A DNA stretch of 16,182 nucleotides, taken from the NCBI GenBank assembly GCA_021296025.1, contig JAGWBF010000037.1, positions 1-16,182 of the forward strand. The letters are read 5' to 3'. This DNA is from Dehalococcoidia bacterium. Its GTDB lineage: Bacteria; Chloroflexota; Dehalococcoidia; Lucifugimonadales; JAGWBF01. The notes beneath the pieces were generated by a model, which was not told the origin of the DNA, made no database searches, and worked only from the letters and a program-made list of their open reading frames with translations. This document shows positions 7,041-13,660 of this stretch, one piece after another (position 1 is the stretch's first letter; every line of letters starts with the position of its first letter). Made by a program: the position numbers and the translations under genes.

Positions 7041-7595
7041 TCAGCCCAAGCGCTCCCGCTGCCTTAGTCTGCGCCATAAGAATCGAGTCCCTCTAAAGCT
7101 GGAAGTGATAACGACTAGAGCGACGCTCCCGAGGAACTGGGCTAGCATCAACGCTGCCTCGGCCAGCAGGACGATATTGCTCCCACGACGCCACCGGTAT
7201 GACATGAATCGGTCGCGATAAATGGCCCGCACTTTCGCCGATGCCCTAGTCTGTTGTGTCTCATCTCTGAATAGAGGCTGTGGAATAGGGGATGGCGGAA
7301 CGCTGCCGTTGGGCGGTAGCAGCCTCCAGTAGCGGGTTCGAAACTCCTCGTCCGACTGAATTCCCTTTCTCATGTTGCAAGGGGTGCATAGCAACTGGAG
7401 GTTCTCAATTTCGTCGCCACCTCCCCTGGAAACCGGATACTTGTGGTCTATCTCCAAGTAGCGCATGCGTCGGGTGTACCCACAATAGAAGCACTTGCCC
7501 TTCTGTGACATGAAGAGCTGGTTCTTAATGCGCCAGGGGATGACGGGCCTACCAGAGCCTTCATGGTACCCTTCGTATTCTTCTTCCCGTGACAT
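7041..7595 (-). CDS. HNH nuclease-like protein with C-terminal membrane segment
   Basis: A 184-residue protein with a well-formed HNH module: C35-x-x-C38 (KCFYCG), D50-H51 (LEIDHKYPVSRGGGD), N65 (IENLQLLC), C70-x-x-C73 (CTPCN) and K77. The two Cys pairs form the structural zinc knuckle and H51 is the expected general base, so it is predicted to cut nucleic acid using a metal ion. After a Pro-rich stretch (94-109) and a basic region there is one hydrophobic helix (about 141-163, IVLLAEAALMLAQFLGSVAL) and an Arg-rich tail. That would put the nuclease domain at the membrane. The start at ATG 7595 has a weak GAGAAG upstream; an in-frame TTG at 7607 would add four residues. It stands alone between convergent and divergent neighbours. 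Confidence 0.85.
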   Translation of the reverse strand: MSREEEYEGYHEGSGRPVIPWRIKNQLFMSQKGKCFYCGYTRRMRYLEIDHKYPVSRGGGDEIENLQLLCTPCNMRKGIQSDEEFRTRYWRLLPPNGSVPPSPIPQPLFRDETQQTRASAKVRAIYRDRFMSYRWRRGSNIVLLAEAALMLAQFLGSVALVVITSSFRGTRFLWRRLRQRERLG

Positions 7596-7674
7596 CCTGC
7601 TTCTCAAACATTTGTATGGCTAGGGGGATTTTCTACGCGCTTCGCCTTTAGACGGTCCATTTTGTTCTGGGCTG

Positions 7675-7698
7675 ATTATAGAGCCAACAGCTTGGCTC
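7675..7698 (-). promoter_or_regulatory. possible HNH-gene -10 box abutting an inverted repeat
   Basis: The minus strand has a perfect TATAAT (7675-7680) about 80 nt before the HNH start. Directly upstream is a 7-bp inverted repeat with a 4-nt loop: GAGCCAA (7681-7687), CAGC, TTGGCTC (7692-7698). The repeat fills the spacer where a -35 would be expected, and no TTGACA-like box is seen at 16-18 nt. It could be an operator or an unrelated hairpin. No U-run follows on either strand, so it is not a typical terminator. Confidence 0.35.
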
Positions 7699-7734
7699 CC
7701 TCTAGCCATCCTCATCGGTCAAACTCAAGAGCGT

Positions 7735-7764
7735 TTGATTCCTTTGGGCTGGCCATGCTACCAT
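7735..7764 (+). promoter_or_regulatory. probable promoter of the selenoprotein operon
   Basis: TTGATT (7735-7740), an 18-nt spacer, and TACCAT (7759-7764) preceded by TG (extended -10, TGCTACCAT). Both hexamers match 4 of 6 consensus positions. It lies about 60 nt before the glutaredoxin-like start codon. Confidence 0.4.
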
Positions 7765-7823
7765 CCCCAAGAAGCGTCGATGTCGATATCCCCACGCGAA
7801 CTGCCAAGAGACAGGAGCCCAAT

Positions 7824-8036
7824 ATGCAGCTCCCCATCGTATATACGCTCATAAACTGAGGGGCCAGCGACAAGCTGCGCCAGTCGTGGACTGGCCAGGG
7901 AATAGCCTTCGAGGAGAGCAGGGTCGCCCAGAAGCAGGAATGGCTGGATGAGCTGCTCAACTACTCGGATGCATCCCCAACCGTGATTTACCCCGACGGC
8001 CGGGTAGAGATCGGCTTCGAGGGTCATGTCGGGTGA
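7824..8036 (+). CDS. glutaredoxin-like selenoprotein with in-frame UGA (U-G-A-S motif)
   Basis: Reading through the TGA at 7857-7859 gives a 70-residue protein ending at TGA 8034-8036. Its order is strand MQLPIVYTL, catalytic loop INUGAS, helix DKLRQSW, strand GIAFEESRV, helix QEWLDELL, cis-Pro loop SPTVIYPDG and a final VEIGFEG. That is a complete small glutaredoxin fold. Glutaredoxins have C-x-x-C after the first strand. Here the first Cys position (residue 12) is the UGA and the second is Ser, so it should act as a single-selenol enzyme. AGGAG (7813-7817) lies 6 nt before ATG 7824, so initiation is strong. A bacterial SECIS-like hairpin follows the UGA. As a stop, the UGA would leave an 11-residue peptide, and no good start exists downstream. 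It resembles families annotated as 'Uxx-star' glutaredoxin-like selenoproteins, from memory. Selenocysteine machinery is not in this window, so readthrough is not proven. Confidence 0.85.
7875..7898 (+). promoter_or_regulatory. bacterial SECIS-like stem-loop
   Basis: Downstream of the UGA, GCCAGTC (7879-7885) pairs perfectly with GACTGGC (7889-7895) around a GUG apical loop (7886-7888). The stem extends by CTG (7875-7877) with CAG (7896-7898) past a bulged C at 7878. There are 26 nt between the UGA and the loop. The published bacterial SECIS consensus calls for a 4-16 bp upper stem, a small loop with G in its first two positions, and 16-37 nt from UGA to loop; all three hold here. It would recruit SelB with Sec-tRNA to the ribosome. 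Confidence 0.75.
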
Positions 8037-8109
8037 GCGCTGGCCTAGCTCGGGGTAGCCGACCCCAGGACAAGACCAACCCCCAAGCCCCACCACAGAA
8101 GGAGGAAGC

Positions 8110-8697
8110 ATGACCAGTGAGACCAGCGTAGTAACCCCCGAAAGGTTCGCCCAAGGTTTCAGCTATCCCGACTACATCGCCCAGATCAACGTCAACAAGA
8201 ACTGGTTTGAGAAGCTATACGATTCCTTCCAGGTGGAACCCGATGACGCCGAGTTCTTCCAGAAGGCAGTCAGCCTTCCCAACGGCCCGGCAAAGATGAT
8301 GGTTATCGGCGAAGACTGGTGTCCCGACGTTTACCGGGGGATGCCCGTCATGGCCCGTATAGCCGAGGCTGGGGGGATGGAGATGCGGGTGTTCCCACGG
8401 GACGCCAACATGGACATCATGAACGAGTTTCTCAAGGAAGGGAAATGGGCTTCTATCCCGGCGGTGGTGTTCTACTCAGCTTCCCAAGAATACCTTTGCC
8501 ACTGGATAGAGCGGCCTGCACTGGCCGAGCGGGAGATGGAGTCCATATCCGCCCAGGTAAAGAGCGAGATGCCCAACGCTTCGGACCAGGAATTGCGGGC
8601 TGCGACGAGGCCCCGTAACCAGGAGCGTTTCCCAGCGTGGCAGCAGGAGTCGGTCAAGGAGATACGCGAGGTGCTGGCCAAGTCACTAGACATCTAG
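8110..8697 (+). CDS. thioredoxin-fold protein with WCPD motif (Thioredoxin_9-like)
   Basis: A 195-residue protein with a helical N-terminal part and a thioredoxin-like core. The active-site segment is VIGEDWCPDV with C71 as the only Cys at the site. The second Cys of C-x-x-C is replaced, as is usual in the Thioredoxin_9 group (EDWCPD). The cis-Pro loop is WASIPAVVFY (P117). Another Cys (C130) lies in the following strand region. AAGGAGG (8099-8105) precedes the ATG by 4 nt. It begins 73 nt after the glutaredoxin-like selenoprotein stop, and I see no convincing promoter or terminator between them. A small GGGGT/ACCCC hairpin (8052-8066) has no U-run. A redox role in partnership with the selenoprotein is an inference from co-location. 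The substrate is unknown. Confidence 0.85.
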   Translation: MTSETSVVTPERFAQGFSYPDYIAQINVNKNWFEKLYDSFQVEPDDAEFFQKAVSLPNGPAKMMVIGEDWCPDVYRGMPVMARIAEAGGMEMRVFPRDANMDIMNEFLKEGKWASIPAVVFYSASQEYLCHWIERPALAEREMESISAQVKSEMPNASDQELRAATRPRNQERFPAWQQESVKEIREVLAKSLDI

Positions 8698-8726
8698 GGC
8701 TGAATCACGGGGCCGGTGACCCTGCC

Positions 8727-10829
8727 TCAGGATGGCCCCCCACCATAGCCCTCCCTCGCTGAGATACTACCACCTTCCCAGATGGACAGGTGGTATGGGG
8801 CCTCCTGCATGGTGTCGGGTGACAGGGCAGCCACGATCACGTACACCCTTTCCAGGCCCCGGGTGGGTGAGACCACAACCTGCCCCTCATTGTGAGCATT
8901 CAGCCTCAGCTCACGCACAGCGTTGGCGCTCCCCACCTCTACGATCTGCACGATGTACTCCTGCGGTGCTCGGTTGTCTATCCGGCGGAACCCCCGGGGG
9001 ACCCACGATCCGTCGAAGCTGGCATCGGGCATCACACCTATTTCCGGTACGGCGATGTGGTCCACACAGATGCCCGTCTCGTGCAGGGCATCGTCGGTGA
9101 CGTAGTGGAATCGGGCCATCACCTCTAGGCCTGCGTACTCTGCCAAGCTGGCCTCGAACACCTCCCATCCCTCGCTCTTGCCCGTGTAACCCGGTCCGAA
9201 GCTTATGCCCAAGGGGTCCATGCCAGAGGTGCCCTCGGCTTCCAGGATGTCCCATGTGGAGCCCCTATCCACCGACACTTCCACGTAAGCATAGTCCCAG
9301 CCTTCCTCTATGTCGTACCACAAGCGGTAGCTGAGAGTAGCGTCATCCACCTGGGTCAGGTCCAGGTTCCTGGTGAGAGTGGTGCTGATGGAATCTCCCC
9401 GGTTGCCCCACCAGCAGTGGCCTTCAACCAGGTCTAGCGGGATGACCGGGGTGTGGGACTGACCCTGGAACTGGATGATCAGCCCTTCATCCACATCCTT
9501 GATGGAGTAATACCTGGCAGAGTATTGGGGAATCGACGATCCGGCGCCTTCGTTGGAACCCAATTCTTCAATATTTCGGACCCTTAGTTCAGCATTAGGG
9601 TAGCTGTATGGTCCGTCGCCCGGTTCATCCAGCAGGTTCGCGACCGTCCAGTCCTTGAACACATCCTTGAACGTGCGCCCCGCTCCCACCTCATCCAAAT
9701 AAGAATCGACCCCTGCGACTCCATCAAGAGAATTCTGAACCAGCCGGAGGGGGGAGCCGAATCGCTCGTACAGGTAGCGAAAGAACAGGTAATCGCCTCC
9801 ATAGTGGGCTGGCCCAGGAGAGGAGGGCCAGTTGACCAGGGAAGTGGTCGGATTCGCCAGGAAAGCATGCGCACTGACGGGTTCGTAACCGGTCTTATGG
9901 GCCGCCAGCTCCGAAAGGCCTTCTCCAACCCAGGCCTCCTCGCTGGGGTCTGCGTTCCAGTGGACAAGGTGCTGAAGCTCGTGGGTCAGGACCGAAAGGT
10001 ACCTGGATGTCCCAACGAACCTCTCGTCGGCGACCAGATATATCATCTCTCTTTCGTTGCTGAACCGAAAGGCTGAAGCCGGATGCTCATCCATGGAGCT
10101 GAAGTATCCCGTCAGTCCCGACAACCTGACGTGCAGAATGGTGATCCGGGGGTCTCCATCTATTCCGGGAGACCATTCAGTACCGAAATTGGACGTCACC
10201 TGGAGATAGATTTCCTCTTCGAAGGCTATCGCGGCGTCGACCAAATCTTCATCCGAGACCCCGACACCATTTTCCAGATACCAGTAGGCATGAGTGCTGA
10301 CGACCCTGAGGGTTGCCTGGACAGAGTGAATCCGCAGGTTCGGCAGGTCCAGGGCGAAGAACTCTTCCGTATCTCCCGTGGTCTTGGGTCCAAAGGTCCT
10401 TGAAGCCACGTGGGGAATGGGCTCCTGCTGCTTGAGGATCAGAGAGCGGGCCAGCTCCATCAGGTCTCGGTCGGGCGGGTCCGAAGATTCAGCAGCCTCA
10501 TCCGAGTCTGGAGCCCCGGCAGGTAGGGAAACGGTTGGCTGCCCTGTGCTGTCCGGGGCAGGCCTGGTGGAAGTTGGATGGTCGGTGGGCAGGCCTCCTG
10601 CGTCCCCAACTCCGGACATCTCAACCGTAGGCTCAATAACCGGCGTGGGTGTCCTGGTGCGAGGGTCGCCCGTAGGTATTGTTTCAACGGCAGCTGGGCT
10701 TAGGGAAGGCGTCACCAGGGTTGCATCGGGGCCATTTTCTGCATCGGAGTTGCAGGCAAGGAGGGCAGACAAGATAGCCCCCAAGACGATAAGGCAGGCA
10801 GCTTTCCCGGCCGGGTTCCTACTGCTCAT
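8727..10829 (-). CDS. secreted lipoprotein zinc metalloprotease with immune-inhibitor-A-like C-terminal domain
   Basis: A 700-residue exported protein. Its lipoprotein signal ends LLAC with Cys at 26. A Pro/Thr/Ser-rich low-complexity linker follows to about residue 120. The protease-like domain carries HELQH (283-287) and WVGEGLSE, with E303 as the probable third zinc ligand, as in gluzincins where N-E-G supplies it. Around residues 450-620 is a beta-rich region with CWWGNRGDSISTTLTRNLDL and YDIEEGWDYAYVEVSVDRGS. That region strongly resembles the MAM-like domain of M6 immune inhibitor A proteases. The overall family could be M30- or M6-related; I cannot decide without a search. Its ATG overlaps the end of pth by 11 nt and no Shine-Dalgarno site is obvious, so translation is probably coupled. 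It is the last gene of the ligA-pth unit, a strange partner for housekeeping enzymes. Confidence 0.85.
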   Translation of the reverse strand: MSSRNPAGKAACLIVLGAILSALLACNSDAENGPDATLVTPSLSPAAVETIPTGDPRTRTPTPVIEPTVEMSGVGDAGGLPTDHPTSTRPAPDSTGQPTVSLPAGAPDSDEAAESSDPPDRDLMELARSLILKQQEPIPHVASRTFGPKTTGDTEEFFALDLPNLRIHSVQATLRVVSTHAYWYLENGVGVSDEDLVDAAIAFEEEIYLQVTSNFGTEWSPGIDGDPRITILHVRLSGLTGYFSSMDEHPASAFRFSNEREMIYLVADERFVGTSRYLSVLTHELQHLVHWNADPSEEAWVGEGLSELAAHKTGYEPVSAHAFLANPTTSLVNWPSSPGPAHYGGDYLFFRYLYERFGSPLRLVQNSLDGVAGVDSYLDEVGAGRTFKDVFKDWTVANLLDEPGDGPYSYPNAELRVRNIEELGSNEGAGSSIPQYSARYYSIKDVDEGLIIQFQGQSHTPVIPLDLVEGHCWWGNRGDSISTTLTRNLDLTQVDDATLSYRLWYDIEEGWDYAYVEVSVDRGSTWDILEAEGTSGMDPLGISFGPGYTGKSEGWEVFEASLAEYAGLEVMARFHYVTDDALHETGICVDHIAVPEIGVMPDASFDGSWVPRGFRRIDNRAPQEYIVQIVEVGSANAVRELRLNAHNEGQVVVSPTRGLERVYVIVAALSPDTMQEAPYHLSIWEGGSISAREGYGGGPS

Positions 10830-11439
10830 CGGCCCGGTTAAAGAGGTTCATGGTGCCTTCGATATCGTTCTCAAGCAGATACACCAGGGCATCGGCGGCC
10901 CTGGTGCTGGCAGCCTCGATCAGGGGCTTCTCATCCGCCGAGAATGCACCCAGGACATGGGCCACATCGACACCGCTCTGCAGGGGTTTCCCAATGCCGA
11001 TGCGCACCCGGGGGATGTCGGTGGTGTGAACGGCTTCAATGATGGATGTCATCCCATTGTGGCCCGCATCGCTGCCGCCGCGCCTCACACGGATCCTCCC
11101 CGTCGGCAATGCCATCTCGTCATACACGACAATCAGGTCCCGGGGCCCGCCTCCGAACCGCGCAAGCAGGTACTGCACCGCATCTCCGCTGTGGTTCATG
11201 AAGGTGCGAGGCTTAGCCAGCACAACCTTGTGCTCCCCATGGTTGCCCTGGCCCAACACAGCCTTGGCCCGGCGGTCGGACATGGGTATGTCAAGCCGTT
11301 TCGACAGCAGGTCGATACACCTGAAACCAACATTATGTCTATTGCCGTCGTACTTGCGCCCCGGGTTTCCCAGCCCGACGATTATCCTCACGAGCGTACC
11401 GGTGCCCTGCATGGGGGAAGAGGCTGGGCTAACTGGCAT
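10819..11439 (-). CDS. pth: peptidyl-tRNA hydrolase
   Basis: The enzyme frees peptides from peptidyl-tRNA that has dropped off the ribosome. The family signature IIVGLGNPGRKYDGNRHNVGF includes the catalytic His (H35 in this numbering, H20 in E. coli). The KPRTFMNHSG segment and YDEMALPTGR with D107 (E. coli D93) follow, then RRGGSDAGHNGMTS, RVRIGIGKP and a C-terminal helix. The start is uncertain: ATG 11439, ATG 11412 and GTG 11391 are all in frame, giving 206, 197 or 190 residues, and none has a clear Shine-Dalgarno site. The family normally begins close to the GTG. I give the first ATG after the ligA stop, 10 nt away. The stop codon overlaps the start of the protease gene. Confidence 0.95.
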   Translation of the reverse strand: MPVSPASSPMQGTGTLVRIIVGLGNPGRKYDGNRHNVGFRCIDLLSKRLDIPMSDRRAKAVLGQGNHGEHKVVLAKPRTFMNHSGDAVQYLLARFGGGPRDLIVVYDEMALPTGRIRVRRGGSDAGHNGMTSIIEAVHTTDIPRVRIGIGKPLQSGVDVAHVLGAFSADEKPLIEAASTRAADALVYLLENDIEGTMNLFNRADEQ

Positions 11440-11449
11440 CGTGGGGTGC

Positions 11450-13495
11450 TCACGCCTCGACCTCAACCCGGTCGAACTCCAGGAGGACCAGCAGCTCCTC
11501 CTCGGAGAGAATCCTGGTCCCCAGTTTTTCGGCCGCGGCCAGCTTGGAGCCAGGCTGCTCCCCCGCCACCAGGTGGGTGGTCTTCTTGGTGACGTTGGAG
11601 GATGTGCTGCCTCCCAGGGCCTTTATGCGGGCCTCCGCAGCTTGGCGTCCCATGCTGGAAAGGGTGCCAGTCAGCACAAAGCTCATGCCCGCCAGGGGCC
11701 TTTCGTGGCCTACCGACTCGTCGCTGTCTATCTCACCTTCGGGCTTCTCCAGCGCCACCCCTGCCCGTCGCAGCTTTTCCAGTACCTGGCGATTGTGGTC
11801 CACTTGGAAGTAGGCAAGAATGCTGGATGCTATCTTGGGCCCGATCCCGGGGATAGCGGTCAGCTCATGCTCCTCCGCCTCGGACAGCTCGTTGATGCTG
11901 GAGTAGTTCTCAGCCAGCAGCTCGGCCATCTCCGACCCAACATGGAGGATACCCAGGGCCAGGATGATGCGGGACAGCGGCCTCTGCTTGCTGGCCTCGA
12001 TGTTGTTCATGATCTTGGTAGCCAGCTTGTCACCCATGCGCTCGAGGCCCAGGAGCTGCTCATTCTCCAGGTAGTAGACGTCGGCGGCATCTTTGACTAG
12101 ACCCGATTCGATGAGAATTCCGCACCAGCGCTCTCCCAGCCCATCTATGTCCATAGCCCCCTTGCTGATGAAGTGCTTGAGTAGCTCGTAGAACTGGGCC
12201 GGGCAGGAAGCGTTGGGGCAACGGTGCATCGCCTCGGATTCTGGCTTGACCACGGGAGTCCCACACACCGGACAGGCGTCGGGCATGCGGAACACCCCTT
12301 CTTCCCCCGTGCGTCGCTCAAGCACCGGACTGACCACCTGGGGTATCACCTCCCCTGCCCTCTCCACCAACACCCAATCTCCGACCCGTATGTCCTTTCG
12401 CTGGATATCTTCTTCATTGTGAAGAGTAGCCATCTTGACCATAGCCCCACTGACGTTGACCGGCTCAAGGACGGCATAGGGATTCAAACTGCCGGTGCGC
12501 CCCACATTAATGCCTATATCCAAAAGGCGGGTTACCGCCTGCTCAGCGGGGAACTTGTAGGCGATAGCCCAGCGGGGCTCCCTGCCCACGTACCCCAGGG
12601 ACTCCTGGAGCCGGAACGAGTTGACTTTCACCACCAGGCCATCCACCTGGTACGGAAGCTCGTGGCGTTTCTCCAGCCAGTAGGAGAACTGCTCCTCAAC
12701 ATCCTCCGGCGTCTTGCAGACAACGTTATTTGAGTTTATCCGGAAACCCAGGCCGTTGAGGTATTCCAGGCTGTCCCAATGATTGTCTGGCATACCGGAG
12801 CCTTCCACCCTCCCCAGGGAGTACACGAAGATGCTCAGGTTGCGGGAGGCGGTAACCTGGGGGTCCAGCTGCCGGACGGAGCCAGCCCCAGAGTTTCTCG
12901 GATTGGCGAAGGGGGCTTCTCCCCTGGCTATCCTATCTTCATTCATGCGTCGGAAGCTCTCGATGGGCATGTACACCTCACCACGCACCTCAAGGGAGGG
13001 CGGGAACTCCCCAATCAGCGACAGGGGAATGCTGCGAATGGTCCGAAGGTTGCTGGTCACATCCTCGCCCCGGTGCCCATCCCCCCTTGTTGCGCCCCGC
13101 ACCAGGCGCCCTTCCTCATAGATGAGGGAAACCGCCAGCCCATCTATCTTAAGCTCACAGACCATGTCAAACTCGACGTCGCCCAGCAGGTTTTTCACCC
13201 TGCGGTGCCATGCCTTCAGCTCATCCAGGTCGAAGGCGTTGGCCAAGCTCAGCATGGGAAGGGCGTGCTGCACCTCTTCGAACCCCTGGGACGGTGCGGT
13301 GCCGACCCGCTGAGTGGGAGAGTCTGGGGTTACCAGCTCCGGGTGTTCCCCTTCCAGGTTGCGGAGATGTCGCAGCATGCGGTCGTACTCCGCATCGGAG
13401 ATCGTGGGGGCATCAAGGGCATAGTACAGGTAGTTGTGGTAGTTCAACTCCCTGCGCAGCTCTTCGACCTGCGCCCTTATGTCATTGGTGCCCAT
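11450..13495 (-). CDS. ligA: NAD+-dependent DNA ligase
   Basis: A 681-residue ligase that seals nicks in replication and repair using NAD+. The N-terminal Ia domain (LNYHNYLYYALDAPTISDAEYDR) is followed by the adenylation domain with the nucleophile K116 in CELKIDG. Next comes the OB-fold (RKDIRVGDWVLVERAGEVIPQV), a four-Cys zinc finger (CPVCGTPV, then CPNASCP), helix-hairpin-helix repeats (ELTAIPGIGPKIASS) and a C-terminal BRCT domain (AGMSFVLTGTLSSMGR). I placed the start at ATG 13495, which matches the family's N-terminus and has GGGGA about 8 nt upstream. An ATG at 13549 would add 18 residues (MRRRSAEGRQPFHLGTVS) and lies 5 nt from a perfect -10 box, so leaderless initiation there is possible. 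It is first in ligA-pth-protease. Confidence 0.97.
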   Translation of the reverse strand: MGTNDIRAQVEELRRELNYHNYLYYALDAPTISDAEYDRMLRHLRNLEGEHPELVTPDSPTQRVGTAPSQGFEEVQHALPMLSLANAFDLDELKAWHRRVKNLLGDVEFDMVCELKIDGLAVSLIYEEGRLVRGATRGDGHRGEDVTSNLRTIRSIPLSLIGEFPPSLEVRGEVYMPIESFRRMNEDRIARGEAPFANPRNSGAGSVRQLDPQVTASRNLSIFVYSLGRVEGSGMPDNHWDSLEYLNGLGFRINSNNVVCKTPEDVEEQFSYWLEKRHELPYQVDGLVVKVNSFRLQESLGYVGREPRWAIAYKFPAEQAVTRLLDIGINVGRTGSLNPYAVLEPVNVSGAMVKMATLHNEEDIQRKDIRVGDWVLVERAGEVIPQVVSPVLERRTGEEGVFRMPDACPVCGTPVVKPESEAMHRCPNASCPAQFYELLKHFISKGAMDIDGLGERWCGILIESGLVKDAADVYYLENEQLLGLERMGDKLATKIMNNIEASKQRPLSRIILALGILHVGSEMAELLAENYSSINELSEAEEHELTAIPGIGPKIASSILAYFQVDHNRQVLEKLRRAGVALEKPEGEIDSDESVGHERPLAGMSFVLTGTLSSMGRQAAEARIKALGGSTSSNVTKKTTHLVAGEQPGSKLAAAEKLGTRILSEEELLVLLEFDRVEVEA

Positions 13496-13554
13496 AGAGA
13501 CCGTCCCCAGGTGAAATGGTTGCCGCCCTTCGGCAGACCTCCGTCTCATGGGAC

Positions 13555-13563
13555 ATTATAGCA
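13555..13563 (-). promoter_or_regulatory. extended -10 promoter of ligA-pth-protease
   Basis: The minus strand reads TGCTATAAT, a perfect extended -10 (TATAAT at 13555-13560). No good -35 is found at 16-18 nt, which extended -10 promoters can tolerate. Transcription would start close to the ATG at 13549. Confidence 0.65.
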
Positions 13564-13622
13564 ATTCCAAGGTACCCATCCATGACCGACTTATCCGCCG
13601 GAACGTGGCGATGAAAGGCGAC

Positions 13623-13651
13623 TTGTCAAATGGTGGGCTTGCTACTAAGAT
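13623..13651 (+). promoter_or_regulatory. promoter of the DUF3090/SCO1664-like pair
   Basis: TTGTCA (13623-13628, 5 of 6 consensus), a 17-nt spacer, and TAAGAT (13646-13651, 4 of 6). The -10 ends only 9 nt before the GTG start codon at 13661, so the transcript would have almost no leader. Confidence 0.6.
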
Positions 13652-13660
13652 TGGTGAACT

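Noticed and set aside
7662..7823. An upstream extension of the selenoprotein frame beginning at 7662
   Set aside because: The extra 54 residues look non-coding and cover the promoter; ATG 7824 has the Shine-Dalgarno site and begins exactly at the first beta strand.
8052..8066. GGGGT/ACCCC hairpin as a terminator between the selenoprotein and thioredoxin-like genes
   Set aside because: It has only 5 bp and no U-run follows, so it is too weak to call.
7712..8111. Minus-strand open frames of 82 and 117 codons across the selenoprotein gene
   Set aside because: They are antisense to the glutaredoxin-like reading frame and have no family features, and the plus strand has the ribosome binding site and fold.
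10378..12100. Long plus-strand open frames opposite the protease, pth and ligA genes
   Set aside because: These are shadows of GC-rich coding on the other strand; their translations lack motifs and the minus-strand products are clear families.
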